From Megachile rotundata (Eukaryota > Arthropoda > Insecta > Hymenoptera > Megachilidae), in assembly GCF_050947335.1 (NCBI RefSeq), contig NW_027473344.1, positions 682,001 through 746,000 of the forward strand: DNA of 64,000 bases. Reading direction: 5' to 3'. The notes beneath the pieces were generated by a model, which was given only the letters and a program-made list of their open reading frames with translations, was not told where the DNA came from and did not search any database. This document shows positions 30,766-46,167 of the stretch, piece by piece (the first letter of the stretch is position 1; each line of letters opens with the position of its first letter). The translations under genes were made by a program, and so were the position numbers.

Positions 30766-31401
30766 ATGCAATCACAATCATACAGCCATAGTCATACAAT
30801 GACAATCATACAATCACAATCATACAATCACAATCATACAACCACAATCAGACAATCACAATCATACAATCACAATCATACAATCACAATCATACAATCA
30901 CAATCATACAATCACAGTCATACAATCACAATCATGCAATCACAATCATACAACCACAATCATACAATCACAATCATACATTCAAAATCATGCAGTCACA
31001 ATCATACAATCACAATCATGCAATCACAATCATACAGCCATAATCATACAATGACAATCATACAATCACAATCATACAATCACAATCATACAACCACAAT
31101 CAGACAATCACAATCATACAATCACAATCATACAATCACAATCATACAATCACAATCATACAATCACAGTCATACAATCACAATCATGCAATCACAATCA
31201 TACAATCACAATCATGCAATCACAATCATACAATCATAATCATACAATCACAATCATACGATCATAATCATACAATCACAATCATACAATCACAATCGCA
31301 CAACCACAATCATACAATCACAATCATACAATCACAATCATACAATCGCAAGCATACAATCACAATCGTACAATCTCAATCATACAATCGCAATCATACA
31401 A
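30766..31401. repeat. Partial 868-type unit (first 636 bp)
   Basis: This is a partial copy that switches to the CCAAAT pair at the same relative position as the one at 25272. A private CATACAACCACAATC variant lies near 30950. Confidence 0.86.
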
Positions 31402-33202
31402 TTACAATCTCCCAAATACAATCTCCCAAATACAATCATACAATCACAATCATACAATCACATCATACAATCACAATCATACTATCACAATCATACAATA
31501 ACAATCATACAATCACATCATACAATCACAATCATACTATCACAATCATACAATCACAATCATACGGTCACAATCATTCAATCACAATCATACAATCACA
31601 GTCATACAATCACAATAATACAATCACAATCATATTATCACAATCATACAATCACAATCATACAATCACAATCATACAATCACAATCATACAATCACAAT
31701 CATATAATCACAATCATGCAATCACAATCATACAGCCATAATCATCCAATTACAATCATACAATCACAATCATACAACCACAATCAGACAATCACAATCA
31801 GACAATCACAATCATACAATCACAATCATACAATCACAATCATACAATCACAATCATACAAACACAATCATACAGTCACAGTCATACAATCACAATCATA
31901 CAATCACAGTCATACAATCACAATCATGCAATCACAATCATACAATCACAATCATGCAATCACAATCATACAATCATACTCATACAATCACAATCATACG
32001 ATCATAATCATACAATCACAATCATACAATCACAATCGCACAACCACAATCAGACAATCACAATCATACTATCACAATCGTTCAATCACAATCATACAAT
32101 CACAATCATACAATCGCAAGCATACAATCACAATCGTACAATCTCAATCATACAATCGCAATCATACAATCACAATCATACTTTCACAATCATAGAATCA
32201 CAATCATACAATCACAATCATACAATCACAATCATACAATCACAGTCATACAATGACAATCATGCAATCACAATCATACAATCATAATCATACAATTACA
32301 ATCATACATCACAATCATACAATCACAATCATACAATCGCAATCATACAATTACAATCTCCCAAATACAATCTCCCAAATGCAATCATACAATCAAAATC
32401 ATACAATCACAATCATACAATCACAATCATACAATCACAATCATACAATCACAATCATACTTTCACAATCATACAATCACAATCATACAATCACAATCAT
32501 ACAATCACAATCATACAATCACAGTCATACAATCACAATCATACAATCACAATCATACAATCACAATCATACAATCACAATCATACAATCACAATCATAC
32601 AATCACAATCATACAATCACAATCATACTATCACAATCATACAATCACAATCATACAATCACAATCATACAAACACAATCATACAGTCACAATCATACAA
32701 TCACAATCATACAATCACAATCATACTACCGCAATCATACAATCACAATCATACAATCATCATCATACAATTCCAATCATACAATCACAATCATACAATC
32801 GCAATCATACAATTACAATCTCCCAAATACAATCATACAATCGCAATCATACAATCACAATCATACAATCACTATCATACAATCACAATCATACATTCAA
32901 AATCATGCAATCACAATCATACAATCACAAGCATACAATCACAATCATACAATCTCAATCATACAATCGCAATCATACAATTACAATCTCCCAAATACAA
33001 TCTCCCAAATACAATCATACAATCACAATCATACAATCACATCATACAATCACAATCATACTATCACAATCATACAATCACAATCATACAGTCACAATCA
33101 TTCAATCACAATCATACAATCACAGTCATACAATCACAATCATACAATCACAATCATATTATCACAATCATACAATCACAATCATACAATCACAATCATA
33201 CA

Positions 33203-34000
33203 ATGACAATCATACAATCACAATCATACTATCACAATCATACAATCACAATCATACAATCACAATCATACAATCACAATCATACAATCACAGTCATACA
33301 ATCACAATCTTACAATCACAAGCATACTATCACAATCATACAATCACAATCATACTATCACAATCATACAATCACAATCATACAATCACAATCATACAAT
33401 CACAATCATACAATCACAATCATACAAACACAATCATACAGTCACAGTCATACAATCACAATCATACAATCACAATCATACTATCGCAATCATACAATCA
33501 CAATCATACCATCACAATCATACAATCACAACCATACAATCATAATCATACATTCACAATCATACAATCAGAATCATACAATCACAATCATACAATCGCA
33601 ATCATACAATCACAATCATACAATCACAATCGTACAATCACAATCATACTATCGCAATCATACAATCACAATCATACCATCGCAAACATACATCCACAAT
33701 CATACAATCATAATCATACAATTCCAATCATACAATCACAATCATACAATCACAATCGTGCAATCACAATCGTACAGTTACAATCGCACAACCACAATCA
33801 GACAATCACAATCATACAATCACAATCATACAATCACAATCATGCTATCACAATCATACAATCACAATCATACAATCACAATCATACAATCACAATCATA
33901 CAATCACAGTCATACATTCACAATCATACAATCACAATCATATTATCACAATCATACAATCACAATCATACAATCACAATCATACAATCACAATCATACA
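33203..34000. repeat. 798-bp tandem duplication, first copy
   Basis: The copy starts at an AATGAC monomer and is exactly 57 monomers long. The marks are AATCTTAC, AAGCATAC, CAACCATAC, CAGAATC, CAAACATACATCC, GTACAGTTAC and CATACATTC. The equivalents at 7649 and 42923 are single. Confidence 0.9.
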
Positions 34001-34798
34001 ATGACAATCATACAATCACAATCATACTATCACAATCATACAATCACAATCATACAATCACAATCATACAATCACAATCATACAATCACAGTCATACAAT
34101 CGAAATCTTACAATCACAAGCATACTATCACAATCATACAATCACAATCATACTATCACAATCATACAATCACAATCATACAATCACAATCATACAATCA
34201 CAATCATACAATCACAATCATACAAACACAATCATACAGTCACAGTCATACAATCACAATCATACAATCACAATCATACTATCGCAATCATACAATCACA
34301 ATCATACCATCACAATCATACAATCACAACCATACAATCATAATCATACATTCACAATCATACAATCAGAATCATACAATCACAATCATACAATCGCAAT
34401 CATACAATCACAATCATACAATCACAATCGTACAATCACAATCATACTATCGCAATCATACAATCACAATCATACCATCGCAAACATACATCCACAATCA
34501 TACAATCATAATCATACAATTCCAATCATACAATCACAATCATACAATCACAATCGTGCAATCACAATCGTACAGTTACAATCGCACAACCACAATCAGA
34601 CAATCACAATCATACAATCACAATCATACAATCACAATCATGCTATCACAATCATACAATCACAATCATACAATCACAATCATACAATCACAATCATACA
34701 ATCACAGTCATACATTCACAATCATACAATCACAATCATATTATCACAATCATACAATCACAATCATACAATCACAATCATACAATCACAATCATACA
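34001..34798. repeat. 798-bp tandem duplication, second copy
   Basis: This copy has the same order as the first. The clear difference I found is CGAAATCTTAC at 34101-34111, where the first copy and its relatives have CACAATCTTAC (two adjacent base changes). So few differences over 798 bp suggest a recent event. Confidence 0.9.
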
Positions 34799-34924
34799 AT
34801 CACAATCAAACAATCACAATCATACAATTACAATCACACAATCACAATCATACTTTCACAATCATAGAATCACAATCATACAATCACAATCATACAATCA
34901 CAATCATACAATCACAGTCATACA

Positions 34925-37246
34925 ATGACAATCATGCAATCACAATCATACAATCATAATCATACAATTACAATCATACATCACAATCATACAATCACAA
35001 TCATACAATCGCAATCATACAATTACAATCTCCCAAATACAATCTCCCAAATGCAATCATACAATCAAAATCATACAATCACAATCATACAATCACAATC
35101 ATACAATCACAATCATACAATCACAATCATACTTTCACAATCATACAATCACAATCATACAATCACAATCATACAATCACAATCATACAATCACAGTCAT
35201 ACAATCACAATCATACAATCACAATCATACAATCACAATCATACAATCACAATCATACAATCACAATCATACAATCACAATCATACTATCACAATCATAC
35301 AATCACAATCATACAATCACAATCATACAAACACAATCATACAGTCACAATCATACAATCACAATCATACAATCACAATCATACTACCGCAATCATACAA
35401 TCACAATCATACAATCATCATCATACAATTCCAATCATACAATCACAATCATACAATCGCAATCATACAATTACAATCTCCCAAATACAATCATACAATC
35501 GCAATCATACAATCACAATCATACAATCACTATCATACAATCACAATCATACATTCAAAATCATGCAATCACAATCATACAATCACAAGCATACAATCAC
35601 AATCATACAATCTCAATCATACAATCGCAATCATACAATTACAATCTCCCAAATACAATCTCCCAAATACAATCATACAATCACAATCATACAATCACAT
35701 CATACAATCACAATCATACTATCACAATCATACAATCACAATCATACAGTCACAATCATTCAATCACAATCATACAATCACAGTCATACAATCACAATCA
35801 TACAATCACAATCATATTATCACAATCATACAATCACAATCATACAATCACAATCATACAATCACAATCATATAATCACAATCATGCAATCACAATCATA
35901 CAGCCATAAACATCCAATTACAATCATACAATCACAATCATACAACCACAATCAGACAAACACAATCAGACAATCACAATCATACAATCACAATCATACA
36001 ATCACAATCATACAATCACAATCATACAATCACAATCATACAAACACAATCATACAGTCACAGTCATACAATCCCAATCATACAATCACAGTCATACAAT
36101 CACAATCATGCAATCACAATCATACAATCACAATCATACAATCACAATCATACAATCACAATCATACAATCACAATCATACTTTCACAATCATACAATCA
36201 CAATCATACAATCACAATCATACAATCACAATCATACAATCACAATCATACAATCACAATCATACAATCACAATCATACAATCGCAATCATACAATTACA
36301 ATCTCCCAAATACAATCTCCCAAATGCAATCATACAATCAAAATCATACAATCACAATCATACAATCACAATCATACAATCACAATCATACAATCACAAT
36401 CATACTTTCACAATCATACAATCACAATCATACAATCACAATCATACAATCACAATCATACAATCACAGTCATACAATCACAATCATACAATCACAATCA
36501 TACAATCGCAATCATACAATTACAATCTCCCAAATACAATCTCCCAAATACAATCATACAATCAAAATCATACAATCACAATCATACAATCACAATCATA
36601 CAATCACAATCATACAATCACAATCATACAATCACAGTCATACAATCACAATCTTACAATCACAATCATACTATCACAATCATACAATCACAATCATACT
36701 ATCACAATCATACAATCACAATCATACAATCACAATCATACAATCACAATCATACAATCACAATCATACAATCACAATCGCACAATCAAAATCCCAAAAC
36801 CACAATCAGACAATCACAATCATACAATCACAATCATACAATCACAATCATACAATCACAATCATACAATCACAATCATACAATCACAATCATACAATCA
36901 CAATCATACAATCACAATCATACAATCACAATCATACAATCACAATCATACAATCACAATCATACAATCACAATCACCCAAATACAATCTCCCAAATACA
37001 ATCATACAATCACAATCATACAATCACAATCATACAATCACATCCATACTTTCACAATCATACAATCACAATCATACAATCACAATCATACAATCACAGT
37101 CATACAATCACAATCATACAATCACAATCAAACAATCACAATCATACAATTACAATCACACAATCACAATCATACTTTCACAATCATAGAATCACAATCA
37201 TACAATCACAATCATACAATCACAATCATAAAATCACAGTCATACA
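34925..37246. repeat. Higher-order block, type A, 2,322 bp
   Basis: This block begins like the 1,482-bp blocks and then, after about 36100, passes through two further CCAAAT pairs without a full landmark (near 36295 and 36530). The AATCCCAAAACC monomer is at about 36779-36809, followed by 11 perfect monomers and the CACCCAAATAC tail. It therefore looks like a fusion of a 1,482-type block with an A''-type end. A CATAAAATC variant near 37229 is private. ACAAACACAATCAG near 35958 is shared with 43847-45328. Confidence 0.83.
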
Positions 37247-38736
37247 ATGACAATCATGCAATCACAATCATACAATCATAATCATACAATTACAATCACA
37301 TATCACAATCATACAATCACAATCATACAATCGCAATCATACAATTACAATCTCCCAAATACAATCTCCCAAATACAATCATACAATCAAAATCATACAA
37401 TCACAATCATACAATCACAATCATACAATCACAATCATACAATCACAATCATACTTTCACAATCATACAATCACAATCATACAATCACAATCATACAATC
37501 ACAATCATACAATCACCGTCATACAATCACAATCATACAATCACAATCATACAATCACAATCATACAATCACAATCATACAATCACAATCATACAATCAC
37601 AATCATACTTTCACAATCATACAATCAGAATCATACAATCACAATCATACAATCACAATCATACAATCACAATCATACAATCACAATCATACAATCACAA
37701 TCATACAATCACAATTATACAATCGCAAGCATACAATCACAATCATACAATCACAATCATACAATCACAATCATACAATCACAATCATACAATCACGATC
37801 ATACAATCACAGTCATACAATCGCAATCATGCAATCACAATCATACAATCACAATCATGCAATCACAATCATACAGCCATAATCATACAATCACAATCAT
37901 ACGATCATAATCATACAATCACAATCATACAATCGCAAGCATACAATCACAATCATGCAATTTCAATCATACAATCACAATCATACAATCACAATCATAC
38001 AATCACAGTCATACAATCACAATCATGCAATCACAATCATACAATCACAATCATGCAATCACAATCATACAATCATAATCATACAATCACAATCATACGA
38101 TCATAATCATACAATCACAATCATACAATCACAATCGCACAACCACAATCATACAATCACAATCATACAATCACAATCATACAATCGCAAGCATACAATC
38201 ACAATCGTACAATCTCAATCATACAATCGCAATCATACAATTACAATCTCCCAAATACAATCTCCCAAATACAATCATACAATCACAATCATACAATCAC
38301 ATCATACAATCACAATCATACTATCACAATCATACAATCACAATCATACAATCACATCATACAATCACAATCATACCATCACAATCATACAATCACAATC
38401 ATACGGTCACAATCATTCAATCACAATCATACAATCACAGTCATACAATCACAATAATACAATCACAATCATATTATCACAATCATACAATCACAATCAT
38501 ACAATCACAATCATACAATCACAATCATATAATCACAATCATGCAATCACAATCATACAGCCATAATCATCCAATTACAATCATACAATCACAATCATAC
38601 AACCACAATCAGACAATCACAATCAGACAATCACAATCATACAATCACAATCATACAATCACAATCATACAAACACAATCATACAGTCACAGTCATACAA
38701 TCACAATCATACAATCACAGTCATACAATCACAATC

Positions 38737-39294
38737 ATGCAATCACAATCATACAATCACAATCATGCAATCACAATCATACAATCATACTCATACAATC
38801 ACAATCATACGATCATAATCATACAATCACAATCATACAATCACAATCGCACAACCACAATCAGACAATCACAATCATACTATCACAATCGTTCAATCAC
38901 AATCATACAATCACAATCATACAATCACAATCATACAATCACAATCATACTTTCACAATCATACAATCACAATCATACAATCACATCATACAATCACAAT
39001 CATACTATCACAATCATGCAATCACAATCATACAATCACAGTCATGCAATCACAATCATACAATCATACTCATACAATCACAATCATACGATCATAACCA
39101 TACAATCACAATCATACAATCACAATCGCACAACCACAATCAGACAATCACAATCATACTATCACAATCGTTCAATCACAATCATACAATCACAATCATA
39201 AAATCACAATCATACAATCACAATCATACTTTCACAATCATACAATCACAATCATACAATCACAATCATACAATCACAATCATACAATCACAAT
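38737..39294. repeat. 279-bp tandem duplication
   Basis: The passes start at 38737 and 39016 with the standard marks, followed by CATAAAATC. Confidence 0.86.
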
Positions 39295-39617
39295 CACACA
39301 ATCACAGTCATACAATCACAATCATACAATCACAATCATACAATCTCAATCATACAATCACAATCATACAATCGCAATCATACAATCACAAAAATACAAT
39401 CATAATCATACAATCACAATCATACAATCGCAATCATACAATCACAATCATACAATCATAATCATACAATCACAATCATACGATCGCAATAATACAATCA
39501 CAGTCATACAATCACAATCATACAATCACAATCAAACGATCACAATCATACAATCACAATCATACAATCACAATCATACATTCAAAATCATGCAGTCACA
39601 ATCATACAATCACAATC

Positions 39618-40471
39618 ATGCAATCACAATCATACAGCCATAGTCATACAATGACAATCATACAATCACAATCATACAATCACAATCATACAACCACAAT
39701 CAGACAATCACAATCATACAATCACAATCATACAATCACAATCATACAATCACAGTCATACAATCACAATCATGCAATCACAATCATACAATCACAATCA
39801 TACAATCACAATCATACATTCAAAATCATGCAGTCACAATCATACAATCACAATCATGCAATCACAATCATACAGCCATAATCATACAATGACAATCATA
39901 CAATCACAATCATACAATCACAATCATACAACCACAATCAGACAATCACAATCATACAATCACAATCATACAATCACAATCATACAATCACAATCATACA
40001 ATCACAGTCATACAATCACAATCATGCAATCACAATCATACAATCACAATCATGCAATCACAATCATACAATCATAATCATACAATCACAATCATACGAT
40101 CATAATCATACAATCACAATCATACAATCACAATCGCACAACCACAATCATACAATCACAATCATACAATCACAATCATACAATCGCAAGCATACAATCA
40201 CAATCGTACAATCTCAATCATACAATCGCAATCATACAATCACAAAAATACAATCATAATCATACAATCACAATCATACAATCGCAATCATACAATCACA
40301 ATCATACAATCATAATCATACAATCACAATCATACGATCGCAATAATACAATCACAGTCATACAATCACAATCATACAATCACAATCAAACGATCACAAT
40401 CATACAATCACAATCATACAATCACAATCATACATTCAAAATCATGCAGTCACAATCATACAATCACAATC
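39618..40471. repeat. 868-type unit, 854 bp, monomer lost in first half
   Basis: This unit has 61 monomers. The internal sub-repeat begins 238 bp in (39856) instead of 252, so one monomer is missing from the perfect run in the first half. The CGATCG and AAACGATC marks are otherwise as in copy 1. Confidence 0.88.
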
Positions 40472-41107
40472 ATGCAATCACAATCATACAGCCATAGTCA
40501 TACAATGACAATCATACAATCACAATCATACAATCACAATCATACAACCACAATCAGACAATCACAATCATACAATCACAATCATACAATCACAATCATA
40601 CAATCACAATCATACAATCACAGTCATACAATCACAATCATGCAATCACAATCATACAATCACAATCATACAATCACAATCATACATTCAAAATCATGCA
40701 GTCACAATCATACAATCACAATCATGCAATCACAATCATACAGCCATAATCATACAATGACAATCATACAATCACAATCATACAATCACAATCATACAAC
40801 CACAATCAGACAATCACAATCATACAATCACAATCATACAATCACAATCATACAATCACAATCATACAATCACAGTCATACAATCACAATCATGCAATCA
40901 CAATCATACAATCACAATCATGCAATCACAATCATACAATCATAATCATACAATCACAATCATACGATCATAATCATACAATCACAATCATACAATCACA
41001 ATCGCACAACCACAATCATACAATCACAATCATACAATCACAATCATACAATCGCAAGCATACAATCACAATCGTACAATCTCAATCATACAATCGCAAT
41101 CATACAA
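40472..41107. repeat. Partial 868-type unit (first 636 bp)
   Basis: This is a partial copy in tandem with the 854-bp unit before it. It switches to the CCAAAT pair at the shared junction. Confidence 0.86.
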
Positions 41108-41958
41108 TTACAATCTCCCAAATACAATCTCCCAAATACAATCATACAATCACAATCATACAATCACATCATACAATCACAATCATACTATCACAATCAT
41201 ACAATAACAATCATACAATCACATCATACAATCACAATCATACTATCACAATCATACAATCACAATCATACGGTCACAATCATTCAATCACAATCATACA
41301 ATCACAGTCATACAATCACAATAATACAATCACAATCATATTATCACAATCATACAATCACAATCATACAATCACAATCATACAATCACAATCATACAAT
41401 CACAATCATATAATCACAATCATGCAATCACAATCATACAGCCATAATCATCCAATTACAATCATACAATCACAATCATACAATCACAATCAGACAATCA
41501 CAATCAGACAATCACAATCATACAATCACAATCATACAATCACAATCATACAATCACAATCATACAAACACAATCATACAGTCACAGTCATACAATCACA
41601 ATCATACAATCACAGTCATACAATCACAATCATGCAATCACAATCATACAATCACAATCATGCAATCACAATCATACAATCATACTCATACAATCACAAT
41701 CATACGATCATAATCATACAATCACAATCATACAATCACAATCGCACAACCACAATCAGACAATCACAATCATACTATCACAATCGTTCAATCACAATCA
41801 TACAATCACAATCATACAATCGCAAGCATACAATCACAATCGTACAATCTCAATCATACAATCGCAATCATACAATCACAATCATACTTTCACAATCATA
41901 GAATCACAATCATACAATCACAATCATACAATCACAATCATACAATCACAGTCATACA

Positions 41959-43846
41959 ATGACAATCATGCAATCACAATCATACAATCATAATCATACA
42001 ATTACAATCATACATCACAATCATACAATCACAATCATACAATCGCAATCATACAATTACAATCTCCCAAATACAATCTCCCAAATGCAATCATACAATC
42101 AAAATCATACAATCACAATCATACAATCACAATCATACAATCACAATCATACAATCACAATCATACAATCACAATCATACTTTCACAATCATACAATCAC
42201 AATCATACAATCACAATCATACAATCACAATCATACAATCACAGTCATACAATCACAATCATACAATCACAATCATACAATCACAATCATACAATCACAA
42301 TCATACAATCACAATCATACAATCACAATCATACAATCACAATCATACTATCACAATCATACAATCACAATCATACAATCACAATCATACAAACACAATC
42401 ATACAGTCACAATCATACAATCACAATCATACAATCACAATCATACTACCGCAATCATACAATCACAATCATACAATCATCATCATACAATTCCAATCAT
42501 ACAATCACAATCATACAATCGCAATCATACAATTACAATCTCCCAAATACAATCATACAATCGCAATCATACAATCACAATCATACAATCACTATCATAC
42601 AATCACAATCATACATTCAAAATCATGCAATCACAATCATACAATCACAAGCATACAATCACAATCATACAATCTCAATCATACAATCGCAATCATACAA
42701 TTACAATCTCCCAAATACAATCTCCCAAATACAATCATACAATCACAATCATACAATCACATCATACAATCACAATCATACTATCACAATCATACAATCA
42801 CAATCATACAGTCACAATCATTCAATCACAATCATACAATCACAGTCATACAATCACAATCATACAATCACAATCATATTATCACAATCATACAATCACA
42901 ATCATACAATCACAATCATACAATGACAATCATACAATCACAATCATACTATCACAATCATACAATCACAATCATACAATCACAATCATACAATCACAAT
43001 CATACAATCACAGTCATACAATCACAATCTTACAATCACAAGCATACTATCACAATCATACAATCACAATCATACTATCACAATCATACAATCACAATCA
43101 TACAATCACAATCATACAATCACAATCATACAATCACAATCATACAAACACAATCATACAGTCACAGTCATACAATCACAATCATACAATCACAATCATA
43201 CTATCGCAATCATACAATCACAATCATACCATCACAATCATACAATCACAACCATACAATCATAATCATACATTCACAATCATACAATCAGAATCATACA
43301 ATCACAATCATACAATCGCAATCATACAATCACAATCATACAATCACAATCGTACAATCACAATCATACTATCGCAATCATACAATCACAATCATACCAT
43401 CGCAAACATACATCCACAATCATACAATCATAATCATACAATTCCAATCATACAATCACAATCATACAATCACAATCGTGCAATCACAATCGTACAGTTA
43501 CAATCGCACAACCACAATCAGACAATCACAATCATACAATCACAATCATACAATCACAATCATGCTATCACAATCATACAATCACAATCATACAATCACA
43601 ATCATACAATCACAATCATACAATCACAGTCATACATTCACAATCATACAATCACAATCATGTTATCACAATCATACAATCACAATCATACAATCACAAT
43701 CATACAATCACAATCATACAATCACAATCAAACAATCACAATCATACAATTACAATCACACAATCACAATCATACTTTCACAATCATAGAATCACAATCA
43801 TACAATCACAATCATACAATCACAATCATACAATCACAGTCATACA
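41959..43846. repeat. Higher-order block, type A, 1,888 bp
   Basis: This is a sister of 6741-8572, longer by 56 bp: 42 bp (three monomers before ACTACCGC) plus one more monomer near the first ACTTTC. It has a single copy of the 798-bp unit that is doubled at 33203. A CATGTTATC variant near 43660 replaces the CATATTATC of its relatives and is private. Confidence 0.88.
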
Positions 43847-45328
43847 ATGACAATCATGCAATCACAATCATACAATCATAATCATACAATTACAATCATA
43901 CATCACAATCATACAATCACAATCATACAATCGCAATCATACAATTACAATCTCCCAAATACAATCTCCCAAATGCAATCATACAATCAAAATCATACAA
44001 TCACAATCATACAATCACAATCATACAATCACAATCATACAATCACAATCATACTTTCACAATCATACAATCACAATCATACAATCACAATCATACAATC
44101 ACAATCATACAATCACAGTCATACAATCACAATCATACAATCACAATCATACAATCACAATCATACAATCACAATCATACAATCACAATCATACAATCAC
44201 AATCATACTATCACAATCATACAATCACAATCATACAATCACAATCATACAAACACAATCATACAGTCACAATCATACAATCACAATCATACAATCACAA
44301 TCATACTACCGCAATCATACAATCACAATCATACAATCATCATCATACAATTCCAATCATACAATCACAATCATACAATCGCAATCATACAATTACAATC
44401 TCCCAAATACAATCATACAATCGCAATCATACAATCACAATCATACAATCACTATCATACAATCACAATCATACATTCAAAATCATGCAATCACAATCAT
44501 ACAATCACAAGCATACAATCACAATCATACAATCTCAATCATACAATCGCAATCATACAATTACAATCTCCCAAATACAATCTCCCAAATACAATCATAC
44601 AATCACAATCATACAATCACATCATACAATCACAATCATACTATCACAATCATACAATCACAATCATACAGTCACAATCATTCAATCACAATCATACAAT
44701 CACAGTCATACAATCACAATCATACAATCACAATCATATTATCACAATCATACAATCACAATCATACAATCACAATCATACAATCACAATCATATAATCA
44801 CAATCATGCAATCACAATCATACAGCCATAAACATCCAATTACAATCATACAATCACAATCATACAACCACAATCAGACAAACACAATCAGACAATCACA
44901 ATCATACAATCACAATCATACAATCACAATCATACAATCACAATCATACAATCACAATCATACAAACACAATCATACAGTCACAGTCATACAATCCCAAT
45001 CATACAATCACAGTCATACAATCACAATCATGCAATCACAATCATACAATCACAATCATACAATCACAATCATACAATCACAATCATACTTTCACAATCA
45101 TACAATCACAATCATACAATCACAATCATACAATCACAATCATACAATCACAATCATACAATCACAATCATACAATCACAATCATACAATCACAATCACA
45201 CAATCACAGTCATACAATCACAATCATACAATCACAATCATACAATCTCAATCATACAATCACAATCATACAATCGCAATCATACAATCACAAAAATACA
45301 ATCAAAATCATACAATCACAGTCATACA
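43847..45328. repeat. Higher-order block, type A, 1,482 bp
   Basis: This block has the same order and length as 49636-51117 and is one base shorter than 20019-21501, because it has the 13-bp ACAATCACATCAT near 44615. The ACAAACACAATCAG variant near 44880 is shared with the block at 34925, which suggests a closer relation to it than to the block at 49636. Confidence 0.88.
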
Positions 45329-46167
45329 ATGACAATCATGCAATCACAATCATACAATCATAATCATACAATTACAATCACACATCACAATCATACAATC
45401 ACAATCATACAATCGCAATCATACAATTACAATCTCCCAAATACAATCTCCCAAATACAATCATACAATCAAAATCATACAATCACAATCATACAATCAC
45501 AATCATACAATCACAATCATACAATCACAATCATACAATCACAATCATACAATCACAGTCATACAATCACAATCTTACAATCACAATCATACTATCACAA
45601 TCATACAATCACAATCATACTATCACAATCATACAATCACAATCATACAATCACAATCATACAATCACAATCATACAATCACAATCATACAATCACAATC
45701 GCACAATCAAAATCCCAAAACCACAATCAGACAATCACAATCATACAATCACAATCATACAATCACAATCATACAATCACAATCATACAATCACAATCAT
45801 ACAATCACAATCATACAATCACAATCATACAATCACAATCATACAATCACAATCATACAATCACAATCATACAATCACAATCATACAATCACAATCACCC
45901 AAATACAATCTCCCAAATACAATCATACAATCACAATCATACAATCACAATCATACAATCACATCCATACTTTCACAATCATACAATCACAATCATACAA
46001 TCACAATCATACAATCACAGTCATACAATCACAATCATACAATCACAATCAAACAATCACAATCATACAATTACAATCACACAATCACAATCATACTTTC
46101 ACAATCATAGAATCACAATCATACAATCACAATCATACAATCACAATCATACAATCACAGTCATACA
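45329..46167. repeat. Higher-order block, type A'', 839 bp
   Basis: This A'' block runs through AATCTTAC, the AATCCCAAAACC monomer (about 45700-45730), 11 perfect monomers, and CACCCAAATAC. It ends with CATCCATAC, AATCAAAC and CATAGAATC. It is homologous to 51118-51983, which is longer by 28 bp minus 1. Confidence 0.87.

Larger units (their letters stand above)
27374..32252. repeat. Long higher-order block, type A', 4,879 bp
   Basis: This A' block has a 708-bp first section. It has one monomer fewer before the first ACTTTC than its sisters and one more later, so the total is unchanged. The section after 28082 is rearranged: an octamer-deleted region near 28426 leads into repeated CGCACAACC and ACAAAC segments (28510 and 28880) before the 279-bp duplication at 29059 and 29338. 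An 854-bp unit starts at 29912, a partial unit at 30766, and CAGCCATAATCATCC at 31716. Six octamer-deleted monomers plus the landmark one fit the remainder of minus 7. Confidence 0.83.
32253..34924. repeat. Higher-order block, type A, 2,672 bp, with internal 798-bp duplication
   Basis: This is a sister of 6741-8572 and 41959-43846. It is longer than 6741-8572 by exactly 840 bp. Of this, 798 bp is a tandem duplication (33203-34000 and 34001-34798) and 42 bp is three extra monomers between ACAAAC and ACTACCGC near 32690. It ends with the same AATCAAAC, ACTTTC and CATAGAATC series as its sisters. Confidence 0.9.
37247..41958. repeat. Long higher-order block, type A', 4,712 bp
   Basis: This A' block has the 708-bp first section, the 586-bp second section (37955 to 38541), the 279-bp duplication (38737 and 39016), an 854-bp unit from 39618, and a partial unit from 40472. 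CAGCCATAATCATCC follows at 41422. Positions 37247 to about 39600 match 46168 onward at a constant spacing of 8,921 bp. Five octamer-deleted monomers plus the landmark one fit the remainder of minus 6. Confidence 0.88.
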
